A stretch of DNA of 64,000 bases from Salirhabdus salicampi (GCF_024259515.1 NZ_JANBWE010000004.1:67594-131593), one strand, 5' to 3'. Counted from the first letter of the stretch, positions 1-8,444 are shown. Made by a program: numbers and translations. Notes: a model not told the origin generated them from the sequence alone.

Positions 1-373
1 ACGGTAGAACTAACAGCAACAGACAACTTAAGTGGAGTTGAGAAAACATACTACTCAGTAAACGGTTCTGAATTTAAAGAAGGAACAAGCTTTGTTGTAA
101 CAGAAGAAGGAGTTAACGAAGTATCTTTCTATAGTGTAGACAAAGCCGGAAACGTAGAAGACGCAAATACAGTGGAGGTAATGTTAGATAAGACACCTCC
201 AGTAACAGAATCTAATGTGACGGACGAGTGGTTGAAAGATGACTTTACGGTAGAACTAACAGCAACAGACAACTTAAGTGGAGTTGAGAAAACATACTAC
301 TCAGTAAACGGTTCTGAATTTAAAGAAGGAACAAGCTTTGTTGTAACAGAAGAAGGAGTTAACGAAGTATCTT
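1..373 (+). repeat. 246-bp direct repeat inside the surface protein gene
   Basis: Bases 1-127 are identical to bases 247-373. After that the copies (128-171 versus 374-417) differ at many third-codon positions while keeping the protein sequence. A sharp edge between perfect identity and divergence suggests recent homogenisation or unequal crossover among tandem Ig-like modules. More copies probably lie upstream of the window. Confidence 0.85.
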
Positions 374-1059
374 ACTACAGCGTAGATAAAGCTGGAAATG
401 TTGAAGAAGCAAACTCAGTGGAAGTGAAAATTGATAAAACAGCACCAGTTGTAATTGATGGATTTGAGGAAGAATATGAACTTGGGCAAGACATTAAACT
501 AACATACTTTGCCTTTGATAGCATAAGTGGTATTGCATCACAATCTATTACAGTAAACGGTGAAGAGTACGAAAAAGGTGACCTGTTCTCTCTTGATCAA
601 CCAGGAGATTATACAGTGAAAGTGGAAGTAACAGACCATGCTGGTTGGCAAACGACAGTGGAAAAACAATTTACAGTTTATATTCCTGCTGACGTTAAAG
701 TATTGTCGGGCTCTAATAATGGTAAAAGTTCAAATGATAAAGGGAAGAAGCCAAATCAAGGAAATGGGAATAATGGAATCTTTAATGTAAAAGTGTCCAT
801 TAGTGAAGAGTTTGAACCAGGATTTGAACTTACAACTGTAACTGTTAATGGAGTTAATGCTGTGGCCCAAAATGAAGGGAACGAACAACTAGCTAATCAA
901 GGGAAATTTAAATTTGCCCGAAAAGATTTTGGTTGGAGTGTCATTCAAGGACAGAACAAAGCAAATAACTCTAATTATGAGGAAGTACAAGTAGAGTTCC
1001 GCGGATACAATACCGAAGGTCATTTAGTTATAGGTAGCACTACAATCTACGTTAAATAA
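1..1059 (+). CDS. Repeat-containing surface protein, C-terminal part
   Basis: The frame is open from base 1, so the gene begins upstream and only about 352 C-terminal residues are visible. The visible part starts with a truncated copy and then a full copy of an 82-residue (246-bp) repeat ending in VDKAGNVE-type strands, the pattern of bacterial Ig-like/OmpL47-type beta-sandwich modules. A divergent third module follows (TVKVEVTDHAG), then a Gly/Asn/Lys-rich linker and a terminal beta domain. No LPXTG sorting signal or terminal membrane segment is seen, so anchoring, if any, lies upstream. It sits where B. subtilis has hag, just before flaG. Probably an extracellular adhesin or wall-associated protein; function is inferred from domain type only. 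Confidence 0.7.
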   Translation, partial: TVELTATDNLSGVEKTYYSVNGSEFKEGTSFVVTEEGVNEVSFYSVDKAGNVEDANTVEVMLDKTPPVTESNVTDEWLKDDFTVELTATDNLSGVEKTYYSVNGSEFKEGTSFVVTEEGVNEVSYYSVDKAGNVEEANSVEVKIDKTAPVVIDGFEEEYELGQDIKLTYFAFDSISGIASQSITVNGEEYEKGDLFSLDQPGDYTVKVEVTDHAGWQTTVEKQFTVYIPADVKVLSGSNNGKSSNDKGKKPNQGNGNNGIFNVKVSISEEFEPGFELTTVTVNGVNAVAQNEGNEQLANQGKFKFARKDFGWSVIQGQNKANNSNYEEVQVEFRGYNTEGHLVIGSTTIYVK

Positions 1060-1065
1060 ATAAAA

Positions 1066-1100
1066 AAGAGGAAATCTATTTAGTAGATTTCCTCTTTTTT
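1066..1100 (+). terminator. Rho-independent terminator after the surface protein
   Basis: The arms GAAATCTA and TAGATTTC, extended by AGAG/CTCT, close a TTTAG loop and are followed by a run of T. It starts a few bases after the stop codon. Confidence 0.85.
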
Positions 1101-1121
1101 TCTAAATGCGCCTCTCAACTA

Positions 1122-1148
1122 TAAAAAAATGCAAACAATTACCGATAT
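1122..1148 (+). promoter_or_regulatory. Sigma-D (flagellar) promoter for the flaG operon
   Basis: TAAA at 1122-1125, exactly 15 bases, then ACCGATAT at 1141-1148. The sigma-D consensus is TAAA-N15-GCCGATAT, so only the first base of the -10 differs. It lies 30 bases before flaG and fits control of late flagellar genes. Confidence 0.8.
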
Positions 1149-1178
1149 ATATTATATAGACACGAGGGGATGACGCTT

Positions 1179-1508
1179 ATGGAAGTTTCTAATATATTAT
1201 CCAAGGCAAACGTTAATACAATAATATTAGAGAATTCAAATATAAGTAAATCGGTTGAACGAGAACAGAGTCAAGAAATAATTGATGTCGAAAAGGTTCG
1301 TCAAATTGTTGAAACGTTAAATGAATTTCTAAAGCCTACTCACACATCAGTGAAATATAATTTACATGAACAATTGAATGATTACTATGTTACAGTGATA
1401 GATTCTGAAACAAACGCTGTAATAAAAGAAATTCCATCTAGGAAAATTTTAGATATATATGCTTCGATGATTGAGCGTATGGGTTTAGTAGTAGACGAAA
1501 AGATATAG
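1179..1508 (+). CDS. flaG: Flagellar protein FlaG
   Basis: A 109-residue FlaG family protein (YvyC in B. subtilis), a late flagellar product linked to filament length. The C-terminal half carries the family pattern of a helix followed by YYVTVIDSETNAVIKEIP strands. The ATG at 1179 is chosen because the GAGGGG Shine-Dalgarno at 1164-1169 is 9 bases away; the in-frame ATG at 1170 would touch it. It is the first gene of flaG-fliD-fliS-fliT, 12 bases before fliD, behind the sigma-D promoter. Confidence 0.88.
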   Translation: MEVSNILSKANVNTIILENSNISKSVEREQSQEIIDVEKVRQIVETLNEFLKPTHTSVKYNLHEQLNDYYVTVIDSETNAVIKEIPSRKILDIYASMIERMGLVVDEKI

Positions 1509-1520
1509 GAGGTCGCAATC

Positions 1521-3587
1521 ATGAGAATTGGTGGTTTAGCAACGGGAATGGATATTGATTCAATAGTAAGAAACTTAATGCAGGCAGAACGTATTCCCTT
1601 AACAAAGCTCTCACAGGATCGGCAGCTTTTAGAGTGGAAAAGGGATGAATACCGAAATATGAACTCTCTTTTATTGAACTTCCGACAGAATTTAACGGAT
1701 ATGCGTATGACATCTAGTTACCGTGCACGTACAGTAACATCTTCAAATGAGAATCTCGTATCCGCAACGGTCTCAAGTTCAGCAGATCAAACATCTTACA
1801 CAATTTCATCTGTGAGTCAGTTAGCATCTGCAGCATCGAAAGTAAATGGTGGAAGCGTCTTTACGGACACGTCCGTGGATACAAAAAAAAGCTTATATCA
1901 ATTAACCGGTGAATTTTCAAACCAAGACTGGACATGGAATTCAGGGAGTGTTGAAAAGAAAACAATATCTGTAGATGCAGCAAGTGATACTTTCTCTCTA
2001 GAATTAGCAGATGGTATTCAAATGAAAAATGCGGATACAGAGATGAGTGTAAAGGTAAACGGAAAATCGTATGAGGTTGTGACAACTGGGACGCAAGCCG
2101 ACCTTACTGATAATCAAGTTTTAGTAGATGATAACGGAAATCTAACGTTTAAAAATGAATTGTCTGCGGGATCTACCATTTCGGCAAATTACATTACAAC
2201 GGGAAGAGTAGATACCTTTAACCCAACAGAGGATACACAAACGTTACAATTAACAAAAAAATCTATTGTTGAAGGTAGTGCTACCATAACTGTAGATGGC
2301 AATACAACTTATACCACGAATAATGGAGACGTATTAAATGACGCTAATGAAGTAGTAGGTTCTATTGACCATAATACTGGAGAAATTACGTTTGACGAAA
2401 CGAAAGTAACTATTAAAGCTGGTTCAAATGTGGATGTAAGTTATGAGCAAAATTATACGAGCTTTAAAGTTGGCGCACATACTTCAAGTGGCTATAAAGA
2501 AGAGCTTTTTAATGTGGAAGGTTCGAGTACACTTTCGAATGTAACATCTCATGTAAATAACTCTGGTGTAGGCGTGAACATGTTTTACGATTCTGCTACC
2601 GGCCAAATGTCCATGACTCGTACAGAAACCGGTAACTATAATGGCTTAGATCCAAATGATGCAGATTATAGTGCTGCTGATCATGATATTACTACTTCTG
2701 GTGATTTTATTAATAAAGGTTTACGTTTTGGTGGAGTAGAAGAAACAGGTGGTCAAAACGCAAAATTTACTATTAACGGTATGGAAACGGAACGCAAAAC
2801 GAATACGTTTGATATGTCAGGTGTAACGTTTACGCTTAAACAAGCCTTTACTGATCAAAGTGTCGACATTACAGTTAATAATGATACACAATCCGTGGTT
2901 GATAAAATCAAAGGTTTTGTCGACATATACAACACATTAATAGGAAGCATCCAAGATAAAATCAATGAACCGAGATACCGTGATTATAAACCGCTGGGTG
3001 ACGAAGAACGACAAGGTATGTCCGATAAACAAGCGGAGATGTGGGAAGAACGTGCTAGAAGCGGTATGCTAAGAAGAGACACTATACTAAGCGGTGCTTT
3101 AACAAGTATGCGAAATGATCTTTATTCAAGAGTGCAAGATGCTGATATACCGTCGGAATACCAACAATTAACCGGAATTGGTATAACCACGACTTCCAAT
3201 TATCGTGAAGGCGGAAAACTTCAAATTAATGAGTCAAAATTAAAAGAAGCATTAGAAAATGATCCAGATGCTGTGGAAAAGTTATTTATGAATAAAGGTA
3301 CCGGTAACGGTGACGAAGGAATCATTACAAGGTTGGCAGATACTGTTAGTGATACAATGTCTCGAATTACAGATCGTGCCGGAAACAGTTTCCGTACGAA
3401 TGATCAATATTCCTTAGGAAGACAAATTAAAGATATGAACAACCGAATTCGTTCTTTTGAACAACGCTTAGTAAGTGTAGAGGATCGTTATTGGAATCAA
3501 TTTACTGCGATGGAAAAGGCGATTCAACAAATGAACAGTCAATCGATGCAATTAATGCAACAATTTGGCGGCGGTATGATGATGTAA
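1521..3587 (+). CDS. fliD: Flagellar filament cap protein FliD (HAP2)
   Basis: Filament capping protein that helps flagellin fold and insert at the growing tip; it is exported by the flagellar type III system. The N-terminus (MRIGGLATGMDIDSIV, then a heptad-rich segment) is the FliD_N signature, and the last 220 residues are the FliD_C coiled-coil region. At 688 residues it is far longer than B. subtilis FliD (about 500). The extra length is central and includes two related beta-rich segments (about residues 174-233 and 249-318), each reading V(K/D)GN/K...T..NG.(I/L)TF......AGS, so an internal duplication is likely. GGAGGT at 1509-1514 sets the ATG. fliS follows 28 bases later. Confidence 0.95.
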   Translation: MRIGGLATGMDIDSIVRNLMQAERIPLTKLSQDRQLLEWKRDEYRNMNSLLLNFRQNLTDMRMTSSYRARTVTSSNENLVSATVSSSADQTSYTISSVSQLASAASKVNGGSVFTDTSVDTKKSLYQLTGEFSNQDWTWNSGSVEKKTISVDAASDTFSLELADGIQMKNADTEMSVKVNGKSYEVVTTGTQADLTDNQVLVDDNGNLTFKNELSAGSTISANYITTGRVDTFNPTEDTQTLQLTKKSIVEGSATITVDGNTTYTTNNGDVLNDANEVVGSIDHNTGEITFDETKVTIKAGSNVDVSYEQNYTSFKVGAHTSSGYKEELFNVEGSSTLSNVTSHVNNSGVGVNMFYDSATGQMSMTRTETGNYNGLDPNDADYSAADHDITTSGDFINKGLRFGGVEETGGQNAKFTINGMETERKTNTFDMSGVTFTLKQAFTDQSVDITVNNDTQSVVDKIKGFVDIYNTLIGSIQDKINEPRYRDYKPLGDEERQGMSDKQAEMWEERARSGMLRRDTILSGALTSMRNDLYSRVQDADIPSEYQQLTGIGITTTSNYREGGKLQINESKLKEALENDPDAVEKLFMNKGTGNGDEGIITRLADTVSDTMSRITDRAGNSFRTNDQYSLGRQIKDMNNRIRSFEQRLVSVEDRYWNQFTAMEKAIQQMNSQSMQLMQQFGGGMMM

Positions 3588-3615
3588 TGATGAAAAAAAG
3601 GAGTGTTTTATTATA

Positions 3616-4014
3616 ATGGCAAAACCAGCGTACGAAGTTTACCAAAACCAATCCATGAACACAGCATCACCTGGGGAGTTAACACTCAAACTATATAATG
3701 GCTGTTTAAAGTTTATAAAACTAGCTAAAGAAGGTATAGAAAACAAAGATTTTGAATTGAAAAATACTAACATACAGAAATCGCAACGTATTATACAGGA
3801 GTTAATGATTACACTTGATCCAAGTTATGAAATTACAAATGAAATGTTACCGCTGTATGAGTATATCCATCATCGTTTAATGGAAGCGAATGTGAACAAC
3901 GACATTAAGGCGTTAGAGGAGGCTGCTGAGTTTGTTGCGGAATTCAGAGATGCGTGGAAACAAGTGCTACTCATCAACCGTAAAGCACAATATGGAGAGG
4001 GCGGGAAAGCTTAA
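3616..4014 (+). CDS. fliS: Flagellin chaperone FliS
   Basis: A 132-residue all-helical export chaperone that binds the flagellin C-terminus in the cytoplasm and prevents premature polymerisation. In B. subtilis it also takes part in FliW/CsrA homeostasis. The N-terminal YEVYQNQSMNTASPGELTLKLYNG is the FliS signature (20-residue core at the start). Length is normal. A good Shine-Dalgarno (AAAAGGAG) precedes the ATG, and the stop codon shares one base with the fliT start, so the two are translationally coupled. Confidence 0.95.
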   Translation: MAKPAYEVYQNQSMNTASPGELTLKLYNGCLKFIKLAKEGIENKDFELKNTNIQKSQRIIQELMITLDPSYEITNEMLPLYEYIHHRLMEANVNNDIKALEEAAEFVAEFRDAWKQVLLINRKAQYGEGGKA

Positions 4015-4367
4015 TGTCAGATGTCCAAAAACTCCACGAACTGACAACAAAACTCGCACAAAAAGTTAAAACTTACCAAAATGCTGAAGCCCGTGAGGAA
4101 TCCATTACTGAAATCTTGTCACTGTTAGACGAACGAGAGGCCCTCATGCAGAAGCTCTCTCCTCCTTATACAGAGAAGGAGAAAGCACTCGGTCAGGAAA
4201 TTGTGAAAATGAACGAGCAAATAGAAGAACAACTACAATTCTTCTTCACTCAATTAAAAGGGAATTTAAAACAAGTCCAACATCAAAAGCGTTCCAATAA
4301 AAAGTATGTGAATCCGTATGGGAACACCTCTACTTCCGACGGTATGTTTTTTGATAAACGAAACTAG
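4014..4367 (+). CDS. fliT: Flagellar protein FliT (export chaperone)
   Basis: A 117-residue helical protein, rich in Glu, Lys and Gln, in the FliT position directly behind fliS. FliT proteins are chaperones for FliD. Family sequences diverge strongly, so the call rests on length, predicted helices (residues 1-95), the LLDEREALMQKL pattern and synteny. The start overlaps the fliS stop by one base. The C-terminal 25 residues look unstructured. Confidence 0.8.
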   Translation: MSDVQKLHELTTKLAQKVKTYQNAEAREESITEILSLLDEREALMQKLSPPYTEKEKALGQEIVKMNEQIEEQLQFFFTQLKGNLKQVQHQKRSNKKYVNPYGNTSTSDGMFFDKRN

Positions 4368-4375
4368 GAGGATAT

Positions 4376-4738
4376 ATGGCAACTTTAAAAGAGGGCGAAT
4401 TAACGTTTCTGAAAAAGTATAACGAATTATTAAATAGTATGGATGAGGGCTTCACTTTTCTTAGCGAAGTAACAGACTTTGAAGATGCTACTATTTCTAC
4501 GGTATTTGCTGATTTGGTTCATGCTTTCCAACAACTAAATGTAAGCCACGAACAACTTATTTCGATCATAGAATGGAATGATTTCTCGCCGTTCCAAAAA
4601 GCTGTAGAAGCCATGTCTACATGGTTTGAAACAGCTGAGGAAAACAAACAAGAACTAGTAACGAATCATATTATACCAGCCTTTCAAGCTTGGCGACGTC
4701 CAATTCAGTTAAAGCTAAACCAATACCTTCAACATTAA
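4376..4738 (+). CDS. Hypothetical helical protein, last gene of the fliDST operon
   Basis: A 120-residue acidic, apparently all-helical protein with no signal peptide or membrane segment. It starts 8 bases after fliT with TAGGAGGATAT as ribosome site, and its stop codon lies inside the operon terminator, so it belongs to the late flagellar operon. I do not recognise a named family. B. subtilis goes directly from fliT to hpf, so this is an addition. Size and helix content resemble flagellar chaperones, but no function can be assigned from sequence alone. Confidence 0.75.
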   Translation: MATLKEGELTFLKKYNELLNSMDEGFTFLSEVTDFEDATISTVFADLVHAFQQLNVSHEQLISIIEWNDFSPFQKAVEAMSTWFETAEENKQELVTNHIIPAFQAWRRPIQLKLNQYLQH

Positions 4739-4766
4739 ATCGCATTCAGTGCGATTTTCTTTTTTG
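4737..4766 (+). terminator. Terminator of the fliDST operon
   Basis: AAATCGCA, loop TTCAG, TGCGATTT, then TCTTTTTT. The first stem base overlaps the stop codon of the preceding gene. Confidence 0.85.
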
Positions 4767-4800
4767 GTTAAATTATTTAATAATTCTAAAAATTCTGCTC

Positions 4801-4834
4801 GTTTAAAAAGGAATGTTGAAGGGCATCGTAGAAT
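4801..4834 (+). promoter_or_regulatory. Overlapping sigma-B and sigma-H promoter matches for hpf
   Basis: Sigma-B: GTTTAA at 4801-4806, 14 bases, GGGCAT at 4821-4826 (consensus GTTTAA-N13-15-GGGTAT, one mismatch). Sigma-H: AAAGGAATG at 4807-4815, 12 bases, GTAGAAT at 4828-4834 (consensus RNAGGAWWW-N11-12-RNNGAAT, one mismatch). B. subtilis hpf (yvyD) is controlled by both factors, and the two matches interleave in the same way here, 34-67 bases before the start codon. Confidence 0.75.
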
Positions 4835-4867
4835 AACAATACATAAGAGCGAAAGGAGGAGCTTCAT

Positions 4868-5428
4868 ATGCAATACAACATTCGAGGCGAGAATATTGAG
4901 GTTACGAGCGCAATTCAGAGGTACGTCGAAAAAAAGATAGGTAAACTAGAACGATACTTCCATTCACCTGTCACTTCTGATGTACATGTTAATGTAAGTG
5001 TTTTTAATGAAAAACAGCGCATTGAAGTAACAATCCCGATGCAAGAATTACTCCTGCGTGCTGAAGAGGAACATGATGACCTTTACGCTGCTACTGATTT
5101 AGTCATCGATAAATTAGAGCGTCAAGTTCGAAAGCATAAAACGAAAATTAATCGGAAGTTCCGACAACAAGGTGCCCCTAAATATGTATTGGCTGAATTA
5201 GAAAATGAGGCATTTCAACGTATTCAACGTGAGGAAGAACATGAAGAAAACATCGAAATTGTCAGAACGAAACGATTTGATTTAAAGCCGATGGACTCGG
5301 AAGAAGCTGTTCTACAAATGGATATGCTGGGACATAGTTTTTATGTGTTTACAAATGCGGAAACAGGTGACACAAACGTCGTCTACCGTCGTAAGGATGG
5401 ACGGTACGGATTGATTGAACCAAGTTAA
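4868..5428 (+). CDS. hpf: Ribosome hibernation promoting factor, long form (HPF)
   Basis: A 186-residue long-form HPF (YvyD). The N-terminal 100 residues are the S30AE domain that sits in the decoding region of the 30S subunit. A charged linker (about 100-125) leads to a C-terminal dimerisation domain (DLKPMDSEEAVLQMDMLGH, then YRRKDGRYGLIEP) that links two 70S ribosomes into an inactive 100S particle in stationary phase or stress. A strong Shine-Dalgarno (AAAGGAGG) precedes the ATG. Expression is predicted to come from sigma-B and sigma-H promoters and to end at the terminator at 5440. Confidence 0.96.
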   Translation: MQYNIRGENIEVTSAIQRYVEKKIGKLERYFHSPVTSDVHVNVSVFNEKQRIEVTIPMQELLLRAEEEHDDLYAATDLVIDKLERQVRKHKTKINRKFRQQGAPKYVLAELENEAFQRIQREEEHEENIEIVRTKRFDLKPMDSEEAVLQMDMLGHSFYVFTNAETGDTNVVYRRKDGRYGLIEPS

Positions 5429-5439
5429 TATACTTAACC

Positions 5440-5467
5440 GACTCTGTCATATGACAGAGTCTTTTTT
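5440..5467 (+). terminator. Terminator of hpf
   Basis: A perfect 22-base palindrome, GACTCTGTCAT followed by its complement, with TTTTTT behind it. Confidence 0.9.
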
Positions 5468-5580
5468 ATGGAAGGGTTGAAAATTTTTGTTGTTTTTTTG
5501 ATTTAAACGTAAGTTTTCTGCAAAAGGTAATAGAGATTTTCGCAAAAAACGACTGAAAACTGGACTTTTTTACAATTGGA

Positions 5581-5782
5581 TATAATCAAGTATTCGTGCT
5601 ATAACAAAAATGTAAACATATTAGGAGACGTTATCCATATTCCACTTACAAGAGAAAAAACGTATTGCCTCCACCCTTCCAACTTCCTTTTCCATTTCTT
5701 CACTTCTTATATATGTTTCCATTCCATTCCGTTCCCCGGATACGTCTCCAGTTTAGAGACAGCGCGAAAGCTGTCTTTTTTT
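5581..5782 (+). ncRNA. Candidate structured leader or small RNA upstream of secA
   Basis: The 464 bases between hpf and secA hold no credible gene. A perfect TATAAT lies at 5581-5586 (no good -35). Downstream, GGAGACGTTATCC (5624-5636) pairs with GGATACGTCTCC (5738-5749) in a 12-bp helix with one bulge, enclosing about 100 bases of C- and U-rich sequence with CCTCC, CCCTTCC and CTTCC motifs. A Rho-independent terminator follows at 5757-5782. GTCTC (5744-5748) can alternatively pair with GAGAC (5756-5760), which is part of the terminator stem. The element could be a transcription attenuator of secA or an independent C-rich small RNA of about 190 nt. Structures were read by eye; no folding was run. 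Confidence 0.45.
5757..5782 (+). terminator. Terminator within the secA leader
   Basis: AGACAGC, loop GCGAAA, GCTGTCT, then six T. It ends 26 bases before the -35 of the proximal secA promoter. Confidence 0.8.
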
Positions 5783-5808
5783 CTTGTCTGGAACCAATGC
5801 CTATTCAG

Positions 5809-5838
5809 TTGGCATGACGTTTCTATAAGTGTTATGAT
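5809..5838 (+). promoter_or_regulatory. Sigma-A promoter proximal to secA
   Basis: TTGGCA at 5809-5814, 18 bases, TATGAT at 5833-5838. It lies 55 bases before the secA start and would allow secA transcription independent of the upstream leader. Confidence 0.65.
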
Positions 5839-5892
5839 TAACTATGGAATATTCTATTTTAGTGTTGATTATAAAAATAGAGGTGCAAAGTG

Positions 5893-8403
5893 ATGCGTGG
5901 ATTATTGAAAAAAGTATTTGGAGATCCAACTGCAAAGCAGTTAAAGAAGTACGGAGCCATTGCTGATCGAATTGAATCGTTAGAACCAGAGATGAAATTA
6001 CTATCAGATGATGCGTTGAAAAATAAGACAAAAGAATTTCAAGAACGATATGAAAACGGTGAATCATTAGACGACATGTTAGTAGAAGCATACGCGGTTG
6101 TACGGGAAGCGTCACAGCGTGTATTACACATGCGTCCATATTATGTTCAGTTACTTGGTGCAATTGCGATGCACGAAGGTAACATTGCCGAAATGAAAAC
6201 AGGTGAGGGGAAAACATTAGCTTCTACAATGCCTGTTTACTTGAATGCAATTACGAAAAAAGGTGTACATGTAGTTACAGTAAACGACTATTTAGCAGAC
6301 CGTGATGCAAAGGAAATGGGACAACTTTATAATTTTCTCGGTTTAACCGTAGGGTTAAACATGAGCGGAATGTCTAAAGAAGAAAAACGGGATGCCTATG
6401 CAGCTGACGTTACATACGGTACGAACAATGAATTTGGGTTTGATTACTTACGTGACAACATGGTGCTCTATAAAGAGCAAATGGTACAGCGCCCACTTCA
6501 TTATGCGATTATTGATGAGGTCGACTCCATTTTAATTGATGAGGCACGTACACCGCTTATCATATCAGGTACAGCGCAAAAATCAGCGAATTTATATCGT
6601 CAGGCTGATTCATTTGCGAGTACGTTAAAAAATGATGAAGATTATACGTTTGATGAAAAAACGAAAAACGTTCAATTAACGGAAGAAGGTATCAATAAGG
6701 CAGAGCGCTTTTTTAGTGTTGAAAACTTATATGATCTGTCCAATGTATCGTTAACTCACCACATTAACCAGGCGTTAAAAGCTCACGTAATAATGAAACG
6801 GGATACGGATTACGTTGTCCAAGAAGGAGAAGTTGTCATCGTTGACCAGTTTACTGGGCGTTTAATGAAAGGGCGTCGCTATAGTGATGGGCTTCACCAA
6901 GCGATCGAAGCGAAGGAAGGATTGCAAGTCCAAAAGGAAAGCATGACCCTTGCGACGATTACGTTCCAAAACCTTTTCCGCATGTATGAAAAACTTGCAG
7001 GTATGACAGGTACAGCGAAAACAGAAGAGGAAGAGTTCCGTAACATATATAACATGGACGTTGTCGTTATCCCAACAAACCGTCTGATCCAACGGGATGA
7101 TCGTGCAGACTTAATCTATAAAACGATAGAAGGGAAGTACCGTGCCCTTGTTAAGGATATTAAGGAACGCCATGAGAAAGGACAACCTATCCTCGTTGGT
7201 ACTGTAGCTGTTGAAACATCCGAAATTATTTCACAGCAATTGAAAAAGGCGGGCGTAAAACATAATGTATTGAACGCGAAAAATCATTTTCGTGAAGCGG
7301 AAATTATATTAGAAGCAGGCCAAAAAGGTGCTGTGACCATTGCAACTAACATGGCTGGTCGTGGAACAGACATTAAATTAGGTGAAGGTGTGAAAGAGGT
7401 AGGCGGACTCGCAGTAATTGGTACGGAACGTCATGAGTCAAGACGTATTGATAACCAGTTGCGTGGACGTGCTGGCCGTCAAGGTGATCCAGGTGTTTCT
7501 CAGTTTTATTTATCAATGGAAGACGAGTTAATGCGTCGATTCGGGTCCGACAATATGAAAAATATGATGGACCGTCTCGGGATGGATGACGATCAGCCGA
7601 TTGAGAGTAAAATGGTGTCTCGTGCAGTAGAATCAGCACAAAAACGTGTAGAAGGAAATAACTTTGACGCACGTAAAACATTGCTGTCATATGATGACGT
7701 CCTACGCCAACAGCGTGAAATTATTTATAAGCAACGCTTTGAAGTGCTGGATTCGGCAAACTTGCGAGAAATTATTGAAGGTATGATTCAATCTACGCTA
7801 GATCGGGTTGTCAGTACTCATACGCAGGATGAACTTGACGAGAATTGGGACTTACAATCAATTGTTGATTATGTACGAGCGAACTTGCTTGAGCAAGCCG
7901 AAATTACGGTTGATCATTTGAAAGGGAAAGAGCCGGAAGAAATTACCGAGTTCATTATGGATAAAGTAAAAGCGAAGTATGATGAAAAAGAACAGGAACT
8001 ATCTGACGAACAAATGCGTGAGTTTGAAAAGGTTATCCTACTTCGTACTGTTGATACCAAATGGATGGATCATATTGACCAAATGGATCAACTACGTCAA
8101 GGTATCCATCTACGTGCATACGGCCAAACTGATCCATTACGTGAGTATCAAATGGAAGGGTTTGCGATGTTCGAGCAAATGATCGCTTCGATTGAAGAAG
8201 AGGTAACGCGCTACATTATGAAGGCGCAAATCCGTGAGAACTTACAGCGACAAGAAGTTGTAAAAGGTGCCACGGCTGTAAGCGGGGGCAATCACCGTGA
8301 ACAGAAGAAGCGGAAACCAGTAGTGAAAAAAGAAACGGTTAGAAGAAACGACCCATGCCCTTGTGGAAGTGGGAAGAAATATAAACAATGTTGTGGACGT
8401 TAA
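5893..8403 (+). CDS. secA: Preprotein translocase ATPase SecA
   Basis: The motor ATPase that drives unfolded preproteins through SecYEG. 836 residues, the usual Bacillus length. Visible: Walker A (TGEGKT, about residue 105), DEVD Walker B (about 207), preprotein cross-linking domain, helicase motifs such as [12 protein letters not shown] and [11 protein letters not shown], and the C-terminal zinc-binding tail [13 protein letters not shown] that contacts ribosomes and SecB-like partners. The ATG at 5893 is preferred over the adjacent GTG at 5890 because AGAGGTG at 5879-5885 is 7 bases from it. Transcribed from the proximal promoter, with possible read-through from the leader. Confidence 0.98.
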   Translation: MRGLLKKVFGDPTAKQLKKYGAIADRIESLEPEMKLLSDDALKNKTKEFQERYENGESLDDMLVEAYAVVREASQRVLHMRPYYVQLLGAIAMHEGNIAEMKTGEGKTLASTMPVYLNAITKKGVHVVTVNDYLADRDAKEMGQLYNFLGLTVGLNMSGMSKEEKRDAYAADVTYGTNNEFGFDYLRDNMVLYKEQMVQRPLHYAIIDEVDSILIDEARTPLIISGTAQKSANLYRQADSFASTLKNDEDYTFDEKTKNVQLTEEGINKAERFFSVENLYDLSNVSLTHHINQALKAHVIMKRDTDYVVQEGEVVIVDQFTGRLMKGRRYSDGLHQAIEAKEGLQVQKESMTLATITFQNLFRMYEKLAGMTGTAKTEEEEFRNIYNMDVVVIPTNRLIQRDDRADLIYKTIEGKYRALVKDIKERHEKGQPILVGTVAVETSEIISQQLKKAGVKHNVLNAKNHFREAEIILEAGQKGAVTIATNMAGRGTDIKLGEGVKEVGGLAVIGTERHESRRIDNQLRGRAGRQGDPGVSQFYLSMEDELMRRFGSDNMKNMMDRLGMDDDQPIESKMVSRAVESAQKRVEGNNFDARKTLLSYDDVLRQQREIIYKQRFEVLDSANLREIIEGMIQSTLDRVVSTHTQDELDENWDLQSIVDYVRANLLEQAEITVDHLKGKEPEEITEFIMDKVKAKYDEKEQELSDEQMREFEKVILLRTVDTKWMDHIDQMDQLRQGIHLRAYGQTDPLREYQMEGFAMFEQMIASIEEEVTRYIMKAQIRENLQRQEVVKGATAVSGGNHREQKKRKPVVKKETVRRNDPCPCGSGKKYKQCCGR

Positions 8404-8414
8404 CCAATACTTTA

Positions 8415-8444
8415 GGCACTCCCTCAAACAGAGGGGTGTCTTTT
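8415..8444 (+). terminator. Hairpin terminator between secA and prfB
   Basis: GGCACTCCCTC, loop AAACA, GAGGGGTGTC with a bulge and a wobble pair, then TTTT. The short T-run suggests partial termination, so prfB may also be fed by secA read-through. Confidence 0.6.

Noticed and set aside
4749-4940. 63-codon plus-strand frame before hpf
   Set aside because: It begins inside the operon terminator, has no ribosome site, covers the sigma-B/sigma-H promoter and runs out of frame into hpf.
5576-5893. 105-codon plus-strand frame upstream of secA
   Set aside because: It lacks a ribosome site, begins at the TATAAT box and passes through a terminator and the secA promoter; composition is Phe/Cys/Ser-rich like translated non-coding DNA.
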